This document shows, one piece after another, positions 43,394 through 55,259 of a stretch of DNA of 64,000 nt. The notes beneath the pieces were generated by a model. The model was not told where the DNA came from. It ran no database searches and was given only the letters and a program-made list of their open reading frames with translations. Origin of the DNA: Cercozoa sp. M6MM (lineage: Eukaryota > Endomyxa: Ascetosporea). Each line of letters begins with the position of its first letter. Position 1 is the first letter of the stretch. Location: NCBI GenBank assembly GCA_040357565.1, contig JBDODJ010000002.1, one strand, 5' to 3'. The position numbers and the translations under genes are program-made.

Positions 43394-43984
43394 GGCTAAC
43401 TTGAGTTAAGATGCAAAGTTTGTTGCAGGACAACAAGTTGTTGTGAAAGTACTGCGATTCCTGTGCATCCCGCGCGCTGCTGAATGATGTTGGACCTGAA
43501 CGGAAGAACCGATCAACCCAAGAAGTATCACTTTACTGCCGGCGTATTCAGAAACAACTGAGAGCTGAGCCCAGCCTAGGCATCGTGTGTTGCAGCGTGA
43601 GGCTGTGTTCAGCTGAAGGGACTGGGTGTGCGGCAGCCAATTTCTTTTTGCTCTTGAGCTACAGTACGCTGAGGACTGGCACGCAAAGCCTGGTCCACTT
43701 GCGCACACTCGGCATACTCCTGATCAGCGCTGAATGATGGCAGCACTTCAGGCGGTGAGGAGTTTCTGCTGGTTGTGTGCGTTGGGCAAAAAATCGAGCC
43801 AGTGCAGTCCTCAGCGTACTGTAGCTCAAGAGCAATAAGAAATTGGCTGCCCCTTCANNNNNNNNNNNNNNNNNNNNNNNNNNNNNNNNNNNNNNNNNNN
43901 NNNNNNNNNNNNNNNNNNNNNNNNNNNNNNNNNNNNNNNNNNNNNNNNNNNNNNNNNGGCGCGCTGAATGATTTCTCGCAATTT
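43394..43984. repeat. Inverted repeat flanking a 100-base assembly gap
   Basis: Arm 1 (about 43634-43680) and arm 2 (about 43804-43850) are reverse complements over about 45 bases with one mismatch. Both contain the block GCTCTTGAGCTACAGTACGC in opposite orientation. About 120 bases separate the arms. A 100-base N gap (43858-43957) begins a few bases beyond arm 2. The string GCGCTGAATGAT or close variants occurs at about 43468, 43728 and 43966. No transposase frame is seen. Confidence 0.8.
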
Positions 43985-46283
43985 GTGTCTGCATAGGCGT
44001 ATACGAAGCGCGGCGCCAAGAGCACCAATGAGGATGCTTGCTGTGTGCTTTTTCCCGAATCCTCAGGTACAGATATACATGCATTGCTTGAGTAGTATAC
44101 GGTATGCAGATCTTCCTGCTCGCAGGAGGCGGGAGAGAGGAGTGGCGCGTGTTTGGAGCTGCTGTTTTCGACGGTGCCTGTTTCTTTCAGCCAGCGCTTT
44201 TTGTGTTTAGTGATAGTGTATTCTCACAGGGCACGGCGGCAACAACGGCGCCATTGCTGCTCAGGTAATCCAAGTGTGTGTCTGCTGTCGGGCCGTAAGT
44301 TGCTATCCACCTCCCTGCAGGAAGCATGCCAGGAGACGCGTCAGTGGTTTCGTGAGATCACATTGTAGCTTGTGTTTTACCCATCCGTTCAGTTTCACTC
44401 TTTACACTTCGACCCTTCCTCCGCGGCTCAGACCTGGTGCCAACAGGTGCGCCTGTCGTCAGTGGACGCTTCAGCAGTGGACGGCGTCGCTAGAAGTGCA
44501 TTTATCCCTTTCTTTATCCTTTGACTGACTCCCTGTACTCCCAGACGCACTTTGTACGCACGCACGAGAGGATTCGCGCGCGTTTCTACGAAAACGAACT
44601 CGAAGCAGCCGATGAGCGCGCACGCGCCGCTGGTCGCGCCGTCCCACCACACAGTGTACTCCTGCCTTCTTCTGTCTTTCTGCTTGCCTGTGCCTTTTTA
44701 CCTTTCGTTTGTGGGCACCCTGTAGGACATCGAAGTTGACAGTGACGTCGACGAAAGCAGTCGCACATCACCTGTATCCCCTAGCCTCTGTTTTTTCCTT
44801 GCCGTTTTTCTAAGAACACATGACAGGGTGGCACGTGTTACTCGAATTCCGGAGTGGCACCGAAATGTGAACGTCCCACAATAGGTATCTTTACCCCCGC
44901 CCCGCGCGAACTTCCTTTTTACCCTTCTTTCACGCTGTGTTAACCGTAGATGACAAAGGCGTCGTACGCAAATGTACAGGCTCTCCCGTGCACGGCGGCA
45001 CCACCGTATACTTCCCCCTTCGACTTTTCTTACGCACGTCATTCCTTTGTATCCTTGTAGGCGACCATAGTAGTCGTCGTGCAAGATTTGCGCTCGCGGA
45101 CGGCGCATGTGATCTGCGCCAACGTTGGCGATTCCAACGCCTTTCTGTTCGCGCGTAATGGCGCCGACGGTGCTGCTGCTGAACTGAGGTATTTACGTGT
45201 ATCCCACCCGTTCGCCGATACGTTTCAATCTCTCCTTAGTGAGAGCGACAGTACCACTTCGTCAGTAAACCCGCAACAAGTGCGTGTCGAGCCTCGTGAA
45301 CTGAGGTACCACCAGCTTAACCTTTGCTTTTGTTATCATATTAATCCTTGTTCTCTCCAGTGTCGACCACGGACCGGACAGTACCGAGGAGTACCGCCGC
45401 GTGTGTGCACTGTCTGAGGAGGAGTACCCGCACAAACTGCAGTTCGTTTACGACAGGCAGGACGTGATTCGCAAGGTAGACACCTTTGTCTGTCTATTTT
45501 ATTCATTTCACACTTGGTGCTGTAGTACCTATGCCCACGTGTCTTTTTGCCTGACGATCGGTACATACCACCAGGCTATTTGCCCTGCCCGCCTTGACCC
45601 TCTTTATCATCTTACATTTGTAGCGGTGTCAAAGACGACAAGTACCTGCAGCACCCGTGGCGACATGGTCTGCGACCCACCAACGCGCGTTACGATGTAG
45701 GCTTGTTTTACCCTTTTGGCCAGTGCTTGTTGTCAGTCACCCCTTTACCCTTCGCCTGAAATGAAAACAGCCAGCTGTGTACGCAGTGTCACCGGCTTGT
45801 GTCGGCAGTGACACGACGTGTATCGCCATGACGCGCGCATTGGGCGACTTCTACGCGCACCCGTTCGGCCTGACGTGCGTACCGTCAGTGACACTGCACA
45901 CGCTGCGTGTCGTACGCGATGACCCCTTCGTTATCGCGCTTGGCACTGACGGTACCTTCCTGTCAGCCCAAACTCTGTTAGTTGCACTGGTCCCCTTCTA
46001 GGCGTCTGGGATTGCTTCAAGTTTGACGATTTCGTGCGTCTCACGCGACAGCACCTCGACGAGGCTGGGCAGGTATTATTAAAAGTATTCCTTTGCCTAC
46101 CGTCAAACCTGCACCCCTGCACCCCCCCCCCCCCGGTAGTGCATCGACAAAGCGACGACCTCGCTCGTGGAACACACGCAGCGCACGGCAGTGTCGCTTT
46201 TTGGCGCCAGGCACTACGACGACGCGTCGCTAGCGCTGCTGTTTGTCACTGGTGGTGAACGGACAGACTCAGTGCGACCCTGA
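43985..46283 (+). CDS. PP2C-family Ser/Thr protein phosphatase (5' end lost in gap)
   Basis: PP2C enzymes are Mn/Mg-dependent phosphatases. The first visible exon reads AYTKRGAKSTNEDACCVLFP (44013-44072), the PP2C motif that supplies the NED metal-site residues. Next come EEWRVFGAAVFDGHGGNNGA (44138 and 44230-44262), split by an intron inside the conserved DGHGG box, and a charged helix HERIRARFYENELEAADERA (44560-44620). An acidic linker and GGTCYSNSGVAPK follow, then VVVVQDLRSRTAHVICANVG, DSNAFLF (45070-45150), TTCIAMTRALGDFYAHPFGL (45813-45872, containing the RALGD box), DDPFVIALGTDG and VWDCFKFDDFVRLTRQHL (45920 and 46007-46060). The final exon ends GGERTDSVRP. An insertion rich in acidic and Ser/Thr residues lies between motifs (45230-45480). 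The start codon is not visible; it is probably inside or before the N gap. Confidence 0.82.
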
Positions 46284-46501
46284 CCGGAATTTGGATCTGA
46301 CCGACTCGGCCATCGCATCTTTGGACGACCGCATCTTTGGACGCAGCTGTCGTGTTATACTGTACAACGCAAACCACCGGCAAGTTGCGTTGAAGTTCGG
46401 TTACTGTCACATTCAGTTCGTGATCAGTCGAGTTTCGTTTTAACTGAAGTGCCCCGCCCCGTATGAATGGCAAAACGAACGACTAGGAACGGGAAGTGCA
46501 G
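46284..46501. other. Convergent intergenic spacer
   Basis: 218 bases between the PP2C and RPB9 stop codons. Nothing further recognised. Confidence 0.55.
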
Positions 46502-47462
46502 CTATAGTCCATCCACATCAAGATCCAGATCGTCGTCGAAGAGCTCGTCGAAGTCGTCGCCCGCATCGCCGGATTCCTTTTTGAGTTGGTCCTGCTCCGG
46601 CTCCTGCTTGTGCGGCGCAGTCTCCATGGCTTCGTCGTCCTCCTCGCCGAAAAGGTCGTCGTCGTCCGGCACTTCACAGCGAGACACAGATGCAGAGAGG
46701 TCGTTGCTTGCGGTTTTGTATTTAAGCGGACCCTACCTTCCTCCTGCACTTCGTCCTTCGACTCTTCTTTGGGCCCCCGTGACCTGGCCTGTGGCCTGTC
46801 TTGCCGGAATACGTGCTTGCACTGTCTGCACATGAACACCAGCAGCATCGCGTCGTCGGCCGCGCTCGTCACTGATCGCAGCATCCAGAAGCACTGAAGA
46901 ACACACGCGTACACAAACTGATTCTGGGCGACGCAGGCGAGGCAAAAGCACGCCAAATCTTGAAAGATCATTGAAAATGTCAAACAACAACAAATACGAA
47001 GCCCTCAAACAGAAACAAGCACCGTCGCGATCGAATACAAGGATCGTGAGCGACGACCACCAAGGATTTGAGGCAAAACGCACCACATCATTCTCGAAAC
47101 ACTGAGGACATTCGACATCTCGATCGACGGGAAGCGTCGGGTCGTCGACGAGATCGTCGCTATATTCCTGCTTGCGCGAGTCGCCGGTGGCTGACGGCTG
47201 CACGGCGTTGCCGTAAACTTCGTTGTTGTTCGCTCTCTTAGTGTGCCCGCAGGTACGGCACCGCTGCATCAATTGCTGCAAGCAAAAAAAAACGAAACTC
47301 TCCAGCGTCCAAATTTTAATTGGGAGAAGAAAACTACCTTGCGCTGCCGATCTTCCTGCGGGTACATGAGGTTGTTGCTAAACAACACACAATATGTGAG
47401 TCTCGTCGTGGACACACGTGCCAGGATCAGAGAAATCACCACTGCTCGCAGAACTCCAACAT
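46502..47462 (-). CDS. RPB9: RNA polymerase II subunit RPB9 with an acidic C-terminal extension
   Basis: RPB9 is a two-zinc-ribbon subunit of Pol II needed for start-site choice and proofreading. The first exon, MLEFCEQ, joins across an intron in phase to CNNLMYPQEDRQRK, reconstructing the family signature FC..CNN.LYP.ED. The next exon reads LQQLMQRCRTCGHTKRANNN, then EVYGNAV, and later DLVDDPTLPVDRDVECPQCF (47160-47085), with DPTLP typical of RPB9. The second ribbon completes in DAMLLVFMCRQCKHVF (46860-46810). Unusually, the protein continues past the normal end with a basic/acidic stretch (RSRGPKEESKDEVQEEGR). A final exon (46687-46502) is almost wholly acidic: VPDDDDLFGEEDDEAMETA, then DFDELFDDDLDLDVDGL. 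Typical RPB9 is about 120 residues and lacks this tail. Confidence 0.88.
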
Positions 47463-48388
47463 TTTGCGCCGCGAGAGATGCGTCTGACCCGTCCCTACAA
47501 GGTTTTCACGCCACTAGAGTACAACACGCCGCTTGGGAGATATTGTATGTGTTGGGCCATACAGTGGCTACAGAATAGTTACTTTTTACTTTTCGATAAA
47601 ACATTGAACAACCGCATGATCAGGACAGTGCTGCAGGTGCGCGCGCCTACCGTGGCAGTGTAATTTACAACTGTACTGCGGCTGGATTCTATGCCGCTTT
47701 ACAGCTCACAATTTTTTTAATTCGTTCGTGAAAATTGACCCTCGGCTTGCGTTTTGCCGGCTGCCAGTGATTGCTCGTACTGTCGCTTGTTCCCGAAATA
47801 ACAAAGAACGAAGCCAACGCACGTGACATCATCCAGACTGCGGTGGCACCGAATCCCCCCACTGGCACTTGGGCTCTAACCAGAAAGATCTTGCAGAAAC
47901 AAAGGCTCGAAGTTTGCCCTTCCGTTATTTAATTGCCCAGTCTCCAACGCCTGTTGCAGGCACACGCGCAGCTCTCCTGATCGCTAGCTGAACCTGAAAT
48001 CTCAGGTTGGTATCGCGTGCTTTGCAGGCAACTACTAGAGCCGGAGCGCGATATCTTGGAGAATGACTGCTGGCCGCTTCTGACTGACTGACTGACGTGA
48101 CTCGCTGACTGGGAAAAATCACCGTCAACCGTGCTGATCGATCCATCACCACAAAAAACAAAGAAGCGGTGTGACGCGTGCATTGAGTGTCAAATTTGTG
48201 TGCCACGCGTTCGCCGCTCAACCTGGGTACCGTGACACTCAACATTACCGCCGATCGGGTAAGTGCACGCACTTTTTGGCCCGACGAGTGCTTTTTTTGT
48301 TTTGCTCTCTGGCTGCGTGTGTTTTGCACATTCCTTGCAGCACACTGACTCCGCTCTTGCATAGTTTGCTGCAAGTACAGAGTGAACC
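47463..48388. promoter_or_regulatory. Divergent upstream region
   Basis: 926 bases between the RPB9 start (-) and the next plus-strand gene. It includes a short CTGA/CTGACTGA repeat around 48080-48110. No core-promoter motif or gene was recognised. Confidence 0.45.
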
Positions 48389-50343
48389 ATGTCGTCAGAG
48401 GCCTTCCTGCGTGACCTGGTGCAAGACGAGCGCCGCTTGCGCAAGCTTGTGTGTTGAACCATTTTGATGTCCCTGCGGCTTGTGCCACTTTGCGTGAACT
48501 AATGTTTGCAGGTGCGTCGCTATTGGATAAGCATGCGCGATGGCACACTCTGTGACGTTCTTCCCGACATGTTGCCTCCGGGTCTGCCTGATGTAAGTTA
48601 AGTGTGTTGTGTGCCCAGCGCTGCGGCAGACCATTGCTTTTGCAGATTCTTCCGTGTCCGTATGGCGACCGTGCCGCGGAGCGTCCGTTGACGCTCATTC
48701 GACTGGACCCAAACAGCAAGGAGGTAAACTCGCAGTGTTGCTTTCTGGTGGTTTTACGGTGTCTTGAGTAGCACGAAGAGCAGTTCTGCGATGTCTTTGC
48801 GGCTGGTTATCAGGTGACACGACTCTAACTTGTTTCACTTTTGTTTGTTCTATTCTTGACTTTGCACAGACGAACCCGCTCGTGGAAGCGATGAACATTC
48901 GCGACGAGTCGCTTCATGTACCACTACTGCCCTAAAGTAGTCACTAACCCAGATATAAACGCAAAAACGCAGGTGCTAGCTCGAAACTGGCTGGCCACCT
49001 GGCGTCTTGCGAACGTCGGTGGCTACGCTGTTGTGGATGCCAAGACCGGTACAATCTTGCTTAAGATGGTGAGATTGAGCACCTACATGCTTGCTGTTTT
49101 AGGCGAGTTTCTGGCTGTCTCTGCCTGCGAAGACTGGTACCAATGTCTGTGTTTTATTGTAAGTGCTTTTTATCTTTCTTTATGCATACATTGCAGGGCG
49201 CTTGCAAACGGAACTGGTCGTGCCCCGACGTCGGGTAGCCCACTTTGAAGTGATCGTGAATCTTCGATCTCGTGAGCTTATGTTCAGGCAACGCTGAGCG
49301 TTTCGCTGCTCTGCCGGTCGAGCAGCAAAATGCCATCACGATTTGGTATCTGTTTGTCGACTCGATTTGATAACAAATTGCGCTCTTATGCTTTTTGGTG
49401 CATCTCACAGGCGTCGACACTCGGCTATGACCAAGAAAGACTTGTACGAGAAATTTGCTTTCCTGCATCCCGACAAGTGCGAGGTACGTTGTTGTTGCGG
49501 TTAGCCGTCCCTTTGACTCTACATTTGTTGCGTAATATGGCAGCCCGGCGAGATCTGCACGGCGTTCGTTGTCATGAAGCGGTGCATTCAAGGTGTCTAT
49601 GTCTCCTTGTTTCATTTCTTTGTTGCACCGAGCAAAACATTGGGATTTGCTCTATTGTGAAGGACGTGCTATCGGAGCGATTTTGTCCTTCTTGGTACTC
49701 AGAAAAATGTTGTAAGAACGAAGGCACCAGGACAGCAAACAACATTTTTTGTCACACACATACACACACAGATGGGTGCTGAAAGCACGCACCGTGGCTA
49801 CAAGGTCGGATTCGCTCGACCATCTAACCCGGCCAGTACCGCTTGCTGTTTGTGATTTGTTTTCGAAGTAGTGATACGTGCGTGCCAGGTGTTGCATTCT
49901 CTCCTAACACGTGCAACGAGCGCACTTTGGTATCACCGTGCTCTTTTTGCCTGTTGCTCCTTTTTGATTCTCTGACAAAACCGAACTGCAGGTGTGCCAC
50001 AACGAGAAAATGGGCGACTACCTCGATCCAATCCTGCAGGTGGCGCCGTTTGCCGAGTTCCCCAAATTACGCGATCTGCGACCGAAAGCATTTGCCTTCC
50101 TGATGGCACCGAGCCACAAGGTACATCATTTGCTAGACTTTGTGCTCTATCGCTAAGCTGAGATATCGATACAGTTCGCCGAGGAGTTCGCACGTGCGTT
50201 TGCTTCGCTGCCCGAGATGCCGGCGCATGTGCAACAGCGCGATGGTACTGCTTCTCTTGGTTTTGTGTAACTGCGAATATTTTTGTGTTTGTTGCATAGG
50301 AGTCAAGGGTATCTTCCGCGTTGCGAACAAATCGGCTCTGTAG
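48389..50343 (+). CDS. Uncharacterised multi-exon protein (possibly two genes)
   Basis: The start at 48389 gives MSSEAFLRDLVQDERRLRKL. After introns come VRRYWISMRDGTLCDVLPDM, then LPPGLPD (48512-48593), ILPCPYGDRAAERPLTLIRL, then DPNSKE (48646-48722), EEQFCDVFAAGYQ, NPLVEAMNIRDESLHVPLLP (48874-48935) and ARNWLATWRLANVGGYAVVD (48979-49040). Further on, KDLYEKFAFLHPDKCE (49437-49484) and PGEICTAFVVMKRCIQ are followed by KMGDYLDPILQVAPFAEFPK (50009-50068), LRDLRPKAFAFLMAPSHKFA and EEFARAFASLPEMPAHVQQR, ending VKGIFRVANKSAL. I recognise no family. Codon character and splice sites support coding throughout. An ATG precedes the KDLYEKF exon, so a separate second gene could begin near 49428. Confidence 0.5.
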
Positions 50344-51127
50344 AGGCACCCATCACCCATACGCCGACTCGACTTGTCATTCGGTTCCAAGTTCGATTTC
50401 GTTTTACTTCGCTTTGAGGCAAGTTATGTTGAGGCAAGTTATGCGGCGAACCAGAAGCGCGCGAGCGAGTGCTATGCTGGCGAATCGTGGGATACTTAAG
50501 TTGCACCATCATCGGCCCCAGCTAACGTAACGGGAACTGAACACAACTAAAGCATCAAACTTCGCTCGAAGGTAGCTTTAACATCGCATTCGATCGGATT
50601 TGGTGGACGAAAACGCTTCCTGAAGTCGCTACATGATAACCGTCCACGCGGAACTGACTGAGCTGGTCAAACAAAACTGACCGAAACCGACGTGTCTGCA
50701 CGATGCAGCAAGTCTAGATCTGTGCAATCCAGCACCTGATCTCGGCCGAGTCTAGTCGTGGTTGGAACGAGAATTCTGTCGACTGTAAACTGCAAGTCTT
50801 AAGTCTGGGCTCGTGGCAACCTACGGCTCAAGGTAACTTTCACTCTTGGAAAATAAGAACCTGAAGCAAGGCCCTTGGCATTTCGAACCGAGATGCTACG
50901 GATTGGTGTAAGCCAGTGCTTGCGTTCGTTTTTAGTACAGTTTCTTTTCAAACCTACGCGAATCAAATGTGCTCTCGAGTTTATCGATACACGCATGAAA
51001 CCAGAACACGAGACCCATCACAAGCAGCGTGATTTTTGAGTGGGCCAAAGGAGAAACCGACAAACAAAACCCGCACCTGCCTCATACGTTTGTAAGACAT
51101 CCAGATTTGAGTGCGTACCGTCGCGAG
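50344..51127. other. Intergenic region, nothing recognised
   Basis: 784 bases between two plus-strand genes. It has several AACTGACTGA/AACTGACC-like short repeats around 50650-50690 and a direct duplication of GAGGCAAGTTATG at about 50417-50442. No coding frame is supported. Confidence 0.5.
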
Positions 51128-51866
51128 ATGTCTTCCAGTCGAACCCAAAAGGAGGTGCTGCGTCAGATGCACAGTTCATCGGAACACGAACTAGCCCACG
51201 GCAGGTACAGTAACATATCTGAGAGCAGCTTCTGTGGGGCTGCTATCCAAACTAGCCGAGCTATACGCGTACCTTTGCAGTTCGCATTACAGCGTCCAGT
51301 CAGAAGCCGATTTGAAACTTCACGCGGTATGAATTCAATCAAGGCACCACACGCTCTTAACTCCGCTCTGAATCTATCCTATCTATAGTGCGTCAACGCA
51401 CTCATTGAAGTTCTCCACAAGTTTGAAAAACAACACGGCCAGACCAACGACGCTGTTGCGAGCTCCCACAACTTCTTTATCCGTGAGCCGGATCACGAGG
51501 AAGTGCAAGGTTTCCTCAATGAGCATCGCTGCGTGCACGTCTTAATCACTGCGCCTCCTGACCAGCGCGAAGAAATCTGGAATGCGCTCAAGGAAAGTCC
51601 GAGTCTTCGCACTGCTCTGCTTGGAGAGCGCCCGCCCGATCTTGACAATGAGGTGTTTGAATTCTACGTCGCTTTAAAGGTGCATCAGTTCAGTTCAGCT
51701 TATATATCCTAAGTTTTAGAGCGTATCTGGTTTTTTTGTCACCTTCTTGGTACCGATGCTGCCGCATCCATAGCACGTGGAGGAGCGTTCACCGGAAGAG
51801 TGCTTGAAAGGCGAGATGAATTGCCACTCAGAAGATTGTGGCGACCACGACATCATGCACCGCTAG
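51128..51866 (+). CDS. Uncharacterised small soluble protein
   Basis: Exon 1 reads MSSSRTQKEVLRQMHSSSEH, then ELAHGR. Exon 2 (51389-51679) reads CVNALIEVLHKFEKQHGQTN, followed by SSHNFFIREPDHEEVQGFLN, HRCVHVLITAPPDQREEIWN and ALLGERPPDLDNEVFEFYVA. A last exon adds VEERSPEECLKGEMNCHSED, then CGDHDIMHR. It is mostly helical and acidic, with no signal peptide or membrane span. The final exon has His/Cys/Asp spacing that could bind a metal, but no known motif fits. About 160 residues. I recognise no family. Confidence 0.5.
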
Positions 51867-52164
51867 TGCCTCAACGACCGTTGAATCTCTCGGACGGTTC
51901 TGTAAGAGTCCGCGCGTCTCGCGATTCATTTTATTGGGTGTTGAAGGAAAGAGCGGCCGCTTAAATCGCGTTGTGATAATAATGCTGACATGACGTGGTG
52001 CACTCTGTCATAGTTTAATGAACAAAACAGTTGAACAACTGAACATCGGGGAATAACCAGCAACAACAGTGAGAAACAGCCGTGAGCTTTAATTGGCCGG
52101 TCAGTTTATCTGCAGGCGTTGCTGCCACTGTTGCTGCTGCATCTACATCCGCATCTGGATCTGT

Positions 52165-52516
<352 letters not shown>

Positions 52517-52729
52517 TCATGATCAGTTAGAGTCAAACAACAACTACATGTATAACTGGAAACTAGCTAGTTACTCACTTAGTCACTTCGTTTAAGTTAA
52601 TTTAGTCACTCCGTTTCAATTAGTCACTCCGTTTATCGCTGATTCATGATAGAGTGCTTTACGTAGCCGATTGGTACTTGGTCTTAACGATTCTTTACTG
52701 ATCTTTATTGTTTTGTCGCATGCAGTTCA

Positions 52730-53502
52730 ACTTCTCTGCAAGGACTCTGTCCGAGCAAGTGTGGTGCAGCCAAGGTGCGCGTTGGAAAGCATATCAGTAA
52801 CCCAATCTCTGCTGCAGTCGGGTTTCGAATGCCAGTTTGATGAGTTTGATGCTTGCGCGTGTCTACACGAAATATCAGAAACCGTGGCAATTTATCTCCC
52901 CTTGGACTAATATAGTTAGTCGATTTCAGGTCATATCTAGACACGATGCTCTTCAAAGACTCGGCCGGCTTGAGATGTTGTCGAAAGTTCTGAAACTCTG
53001 CGGGACCATGATGTGCATGCTTTTCCTCGCGAAATCGACACTGACTACGACTGCCTGTGCTACAGGAACAGACAGTTCGGTACCTCATAAAGCACCCTCT
53101 GACTTTTTAAATCAAATAAACTTGTAAGTTGACCCTTAAATGTCTTTGTCAAAAGTCAACACTAAGTTTCAGATTCAGTTTGTATCAAATAGAAATACTA
53201 TCAGCATCGATGTATGTAGGGCAATCGAAGCCATCACAAACAATGTCAGAGATATGCGGGAGCATATCAAGCAGCAACAAGCTAAAGTCGATTCACCTTC
53301 CCTCAGTGGCTCCGATTGTGTGGCAGTCGCGGCCGAAGAAGAGGAACTGAGCAAGTCGGAGCCGCCGGAACCCACTCCATCACAAACTCAAGTTGTTGGA
53401 CAGGCAGTGACCTGGGAGCAACAACGACGACTGGTCGCTGCAGGTCTGACGCGCTCGCTTGTGACTGGTCCTTCTGCCGAGGACGGAGCCGCAAATACAT
53501 AG
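52730..53502 (+). CDS. Uncharacterised multi-exon protein with helical acidic C-terminus
   Basis: Likely exons are FNFSARTLSEQVWCSQG (52733-52783), VVESSETLRDHDVHAFPREI, then DTDYDCLCYRNRQF (52978-53080), and a long last exon (53160-53502). The last exon contains NTISIDVCRAIEAITNNVRD, then MREHIKQQQAKVDSPSLSG, a Glu-rich segment and WEQQRRLVAAGLTRSLVTGP before the stop. The last exon predicts a coiled coil and a disordered acidic/Pro region. The first exon is not identified. No family recognised. Confidence 0.42.
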
Positions 53503-53813
53503 CTAAAATCACGGGTACTACTCCTGTGAAACCATCGCAAATATAACGCTCAGCTTCGCTTACGTTAGTGATTGAGATTGACTTCTGAGCCACCAATTAA
53601 TACTGCCCCGTAACCAAACTGAAAGTCCGAAGACACCGTCGGAACGCACGTGTCACAAGCGAGAATGCGGCGACTTGAAGAGAATTGGCGCCGACCGCAC
53701 GCAAACAGCGGGCGCATGCACCATGCGAGATTCTCGCTTGGTAAACTATATCTCCTCTCTGCTCTAATTCGCAGACTGTGCAGTGCCACTCGCAGGTGTG
53801 AGTGCCAGTGAGC

Positions 53814-54891
53814 ATGCGGTACTGGCGCGAGGAGTATCCCGACGAGTGGCGTCGCATCTCTCGTCTGCTGCTCTCCTTCCAGCTGAGGTATCGATACTTC
53901 AGCACCCAGACTTCGGTCACTCTGCGTTTGTCTACCCTGTGTTCGTGCCAGACCTAGAGACGTGGCGGCGGACGGAAATTGTTTATTTCGTGCCGTGTCG
54001 CATCAACTTCATGGACACGAGGGTATGTTGAAAACACACCTAGGCGAAGACTCTTATTAGTGGCGGTTCCACGGTTCACACTCTCGTTTGCTTGAAGATG
54101 AGCATATCAACCTGCGAAAGCAAGTGTGTCGCTTCATTCGAAAACACAAGCACGTGTTCGAGCCGCTCGTAGACAACGGTGACGTGCGCAACTATGTGCG
54201 ACTCATGCGCAAGAACGGCGAGTGGGGCGGTAGCGTTGAATTACAGTAAGTTGCGGCCTTTCGGAGTAACCTTTACCGTACCCACTGGAGTGCAAATTTA
54301 CTTTGTCAGGGCGCTTTCGGCTTGCATGGATGTCAACATCGTCGTGTACAAGGTGCCTCGCCGTGCAAAGTCCCCTGTCGTCATTCGTATGCGACGACCT
54401 CGTGGGGTACAAGGCTTCCCTGCAGCAGGCGAGCAACAACTCACTTAATGAGCATTTTATATAGCACCGCAAGAGGCGAACAGTTCGACTTGCGTACATT
54501 GCAGATGAACACTACAGCAGCGGTACCAAGACCCACCGTTTTTCTCCACGGATCGGCGGTACTGCTGTGACTTGAGCACTTTGACTGACAGTGACACGGC
54601 CTCGCAACGATCCACGAAAAGCGAAAACAACAATGTCGGAACCACATCGTACCTTTGACTCAGTTCCACCCACCGCAAAGTAAACACAAAACACCACACT
54701 TAGTGCCATTTTGATTTTCAGCCGAAGAAGTGTTATCGGATCTCCCACATGTGGATTGGAACTCCAAACGACGCCTGCGACCGAGTGTGCCGCGCGAAGG
54801 TAGCAATAAGGAGAATCTAAACGAACTGCGACGAAAGAAGGAGAAACGACCCGCCTGGTGGCAGGAATTGGCCTCTGCGATACGCAGTTGA
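53814..54891 (+). CDS. OTU-family deubiquitinase (OTUD3-like)
   Basis: OTU proteases are cysteine deubiquitinases. Exon 1 reads MRYWREEYPDEWRRISRLLL, then SFQLR. It joins in phase to DVAADGNCLFRAVSHQLHGH (53961-54020), the Asp-Gly-Asn-Cys active-site loop. The next exon reads DEHINLRKQVCRFIRKHKHV, then FEPLVDNGDVRNYVRLMRKN and GEWGGSVELQ (54099-54246). Then comes ALSACMDVNIVVYKVP (54311-54358), and the catalytic His lies in EHYSSG (54526-54545). The last exon (54721-54891) adds EEVLSDLPHVDWNSKRRLRP and a basic Lys/Arg tail with RRKKEKRPAWWQELASAIRS. The order and spacing (EW.G..E..A.......I.V) match OTUD3-type enzymes. All three active-site elements are intact. An upstream ATG at 53664 is possible but weaker. 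Confidence 0.85.
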
Positions 54892-55259
54892 AGTTTCAGT
54901 TAGTTTAAGTTGTTTTAGTTTATTCATCTCGGCCAGTGGTACGAAATGTACCATTCTGGAAGATGCGGAAGTCGGCGGCGGTCACAAGTCAGGTGGCTAG
55001 TACCTGATCAAGTGAGATACGCGATACACTTACACGTGCCAGTGGCGCACATGTCACGCACTCGTGCCGCCAGGACTACAGAGGCACAGGAAATACCGAA
55101 GAAAAATGAAGCTAAGTTTACATGGGGTAACACAAGTGGCACAGTGGTTTAACAGCGACGACGACGGCGTAACAATAACAATGCAAACGGCGTCGATATT
55201 GACATCACCATTGTGCAGGTACCAGCCGAGTAAGTTTAGGTTGTTTGATGTTGACAGTA

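Noticed and set aside
43613..43860. Inverted repeat as the ends of a DNA transposon with a transposase
   Set aside because: Only about 120 bases lie between the arms and there is no transposase frame nearby; at most a foldback or MITE-like element.
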